From Desulfatitalea sp. (GTDB lineage Bacteria; Desulfobacterota; Desulfobacteria; Desulfobacterales; Desulfosarcinaceae), in assembly GCA_018224505.1 (NCBI GenBank), contig JAGTVD010000065.1, positions 1-16,040 on the forward strand: DNA of 16,040 bases, written 5' to 3'. The notes beneath the pieces are model-generated. The model made no database searches and had not been told where the DNA came from. It saw only the letters and a list, made by a program, of their open reading frames with translations. Shown here in pieces: positions 15,087 through 16,040 of this stretch (within the stretch, counting starts at the first letter, position 1; each line of letters starts with the position of its first letter). The position numbers were made by a program, and so were the translations under genes.

Positions 15087-16040
15087 TCACCTGCCGTTGA
15101 ATTTAAATTCACCCTTACCCAATATATCGTGCAAATGCAGAATACCCTTAACTATTTTGTGGTCATCCGTGATGGGCAAAGCCGTGATTTGGTGTTGTTC
15201 CATGATGTTGAGGGCATCGTAGGCAGGTGTTTCCGGGTGGGTATGCAGGGGAGTGGTGCTCATCAACTGGTCCACAGTCATCGTCTCCAGCGGATTTTTC
15301 TGGGCCAACGCCCGGCGGATATCGCCATCGGTAATAATACCGGCCAATCCATTGTCAACAGGATCCAACACCAGTAGCACCCCCAGGCTGTGGCGGTTCA
15401 TTTCCTGGATGGCGGCGGCCATGAGGGTGCCCGTAGGCACCGACGGCACGGCGTGGCCGGTGAGCATGATGTCGCCCACACTGCGTGCCAGGCGATGGCC
15501 CAAGGCGCCTCCCGGGTGAAACCGTTTGAAATCGTCGGTTTTGAAGTGCTTGCGGTTGACCAGGACCACTGCCAATGCATCGCCCATGGCCAGCATGGCC
15601 GTGGTGGAACTGGTCGGCGCCAGACCCAGCGGGCAGGCTTCACGCGTTACACCCACATCGATCACCAGGTCACTGTGCCTGGCAAGCGTGGAATCGTGGT
15701 GGCCGGTAAATGCGATAATCGGACAGCCCACCGTTTGAATGCGGGGCAGCAGGATATTCAGCTCGTCGGTCTCACCACTCGAGGAGAGGGCAATGAAAAC
15801 ATCTTCCGGGCAGACCATGCCCAGATCGCCGTGCATGGCCTCCACCGGGTGCAGAAAAAGGGATCGGGTGCCGGTACTGTTCAGGGTCGCCACAATTTTG
15901 CGCGCGATGATGCCGGACTTTCCGATGCCGCCGATGATCACGCGTCCCGTGCAATCGCAAATCATATTGACCAGTTGGGCGAAGCGATGGTCGAGCCGGT
16001 GGCTCATTTGAAGGATGCTGTCGGCTTCCAGCCGCAATAC
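15087..16040 (-). CDS. kdsD: Arabinose-5-phosphate isomerase (SIS plus two CBS domains), 5' end cut by window edge
   Basis: KdsD converts ribulose 5-phosphate to arabinose 5-phosphate, the first committed step towards Kdo for LPS. About 317 residues are visible, with no stop before the right edge. The visible start VLRLEADSI matches an internal part of the usual N-terminus, so the true start lies about 10-15 residues outside. The SIS domain (about 30-170) holds GIGKSG (37-42), LHPVEAMHGDLG and SSSGETDE. Two CBS modules follow (about 205-255 and 270-317), with the typical GIITDGDIRRAL. The gene ends 71 nt before pfkA. Kdo supply here and Kdo transfer by waaA nearby suggest an LPS-related neighbourhood. 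Confidence 0.93.
   Translation of the reverse strand, partial: VLRLEADSILQMSHRLDHRFAQLVNMICDCTGRVIIGGIGKSGIIARKIVATLNSTGTRSLFLHPVEAMHGDLGMVCPEDVFIALSSSGETDELNILLPRIQTVGCPIIAFTGHHDSTLARHSDLVIDVGVTREACPLGLAPTSSTTAMLAMGDALAVVLVNRKHFKTDDFKRFHPGGALGHRLARSVGDIMLTGHAVPSVPTGTLMAAAIQEMNRHSLGVLLVLDPVDNGLAGIITDGDIRRALAQKNPLETMTVDQLMSTTPLHTHPETPAYDALNIMEQHQITALPITDDHKIVKGILHLHDILGKGEFKFNGR

Overview
The window looks like ordinary chromosomal DNA from a Gram-negative, lipopolysaccharide-making bacterium. The best guess is a member of the Desulfobacterota (a Desulfosarcina- or Desulfobacter-like sulfate reducer). This rests on the gene content (Kdo/LPS genes kdsD and waaA), the phoH / 7TM-HD phosphodiesterase / ybeY / pdxJ / nnr order, a DUF4124 lipoprotein-era envelope gene, and a small protein resembling a family I associate with Desulfovibrio (DVU0524). 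The assignment is inference. I see no phage, transposon, CRISPR, tRNA or rRNA.

Layout. Positions 1-5457 are a tight leftward operon: phoH, a c-di-AMP-type 7TM-HD phosphodiesterase, ybeY (overlapping the previous gene by about 100 nt), a PdxJ-family gene, and nnr, which runs off the left edge. From 5679 to 7006 a divergent rightward pair, cvpA and mazG, overlaps at TAATG. From 7119 to 9849 four leftward genes follow: a DUF4124 envelope protein, a class II fructose-bisphosphate aldolase with a very strong ribosome-binding site, a DVU0524-like small protein and a 96-residue protein with a FlaG-like tail motif. Positions 9850-10192 form a divergent control region holding one near-consensus sigma70 promoter and at most a very small gene. 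From 10193 to 13541 run a rightward lipoprotein gene (TPR plus LppC/LpoA-like binding-protein fold), broken by a one-base frameshift in a poly-G tract, and waaA, coupled to it by an ATGA overlap. From 13687 to the right edge are leftward pfkA and kdsD, convergent with waaA across an inverted repeat.

How the genes fit together. The left operon combines RNA/ribosome maturation (PhoH, YbeY), second-messenger turnover and cofactor repair or synthesis (Nnr, PdxJ-like). kdsD and waaA sit at the start and end of the Kdo branch of LPS synthesis, and the lipoprotein next to waaA fits an envelope role. Aldolase and phosphofructokinase are consecutive glycolytic steps encoded in two separate units.

Most of the window is housekeeping. 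The strongest oddities are: (1) the PdxJ homologue has lost every catalytic residue I can align; (2) the lipoprotein gene is frameshifted exactly at a run of eight G; (3) two small possibly flagellum-linked genes lie downstream of an aldolase gene; (4) a near-consensus promoter leaves a leader of about 225 nt before the DUF4124 gene; (5) an imperfect 18-bp inverted repeat lies between waaA and pfkA. I found no convincing new multi-gene system.
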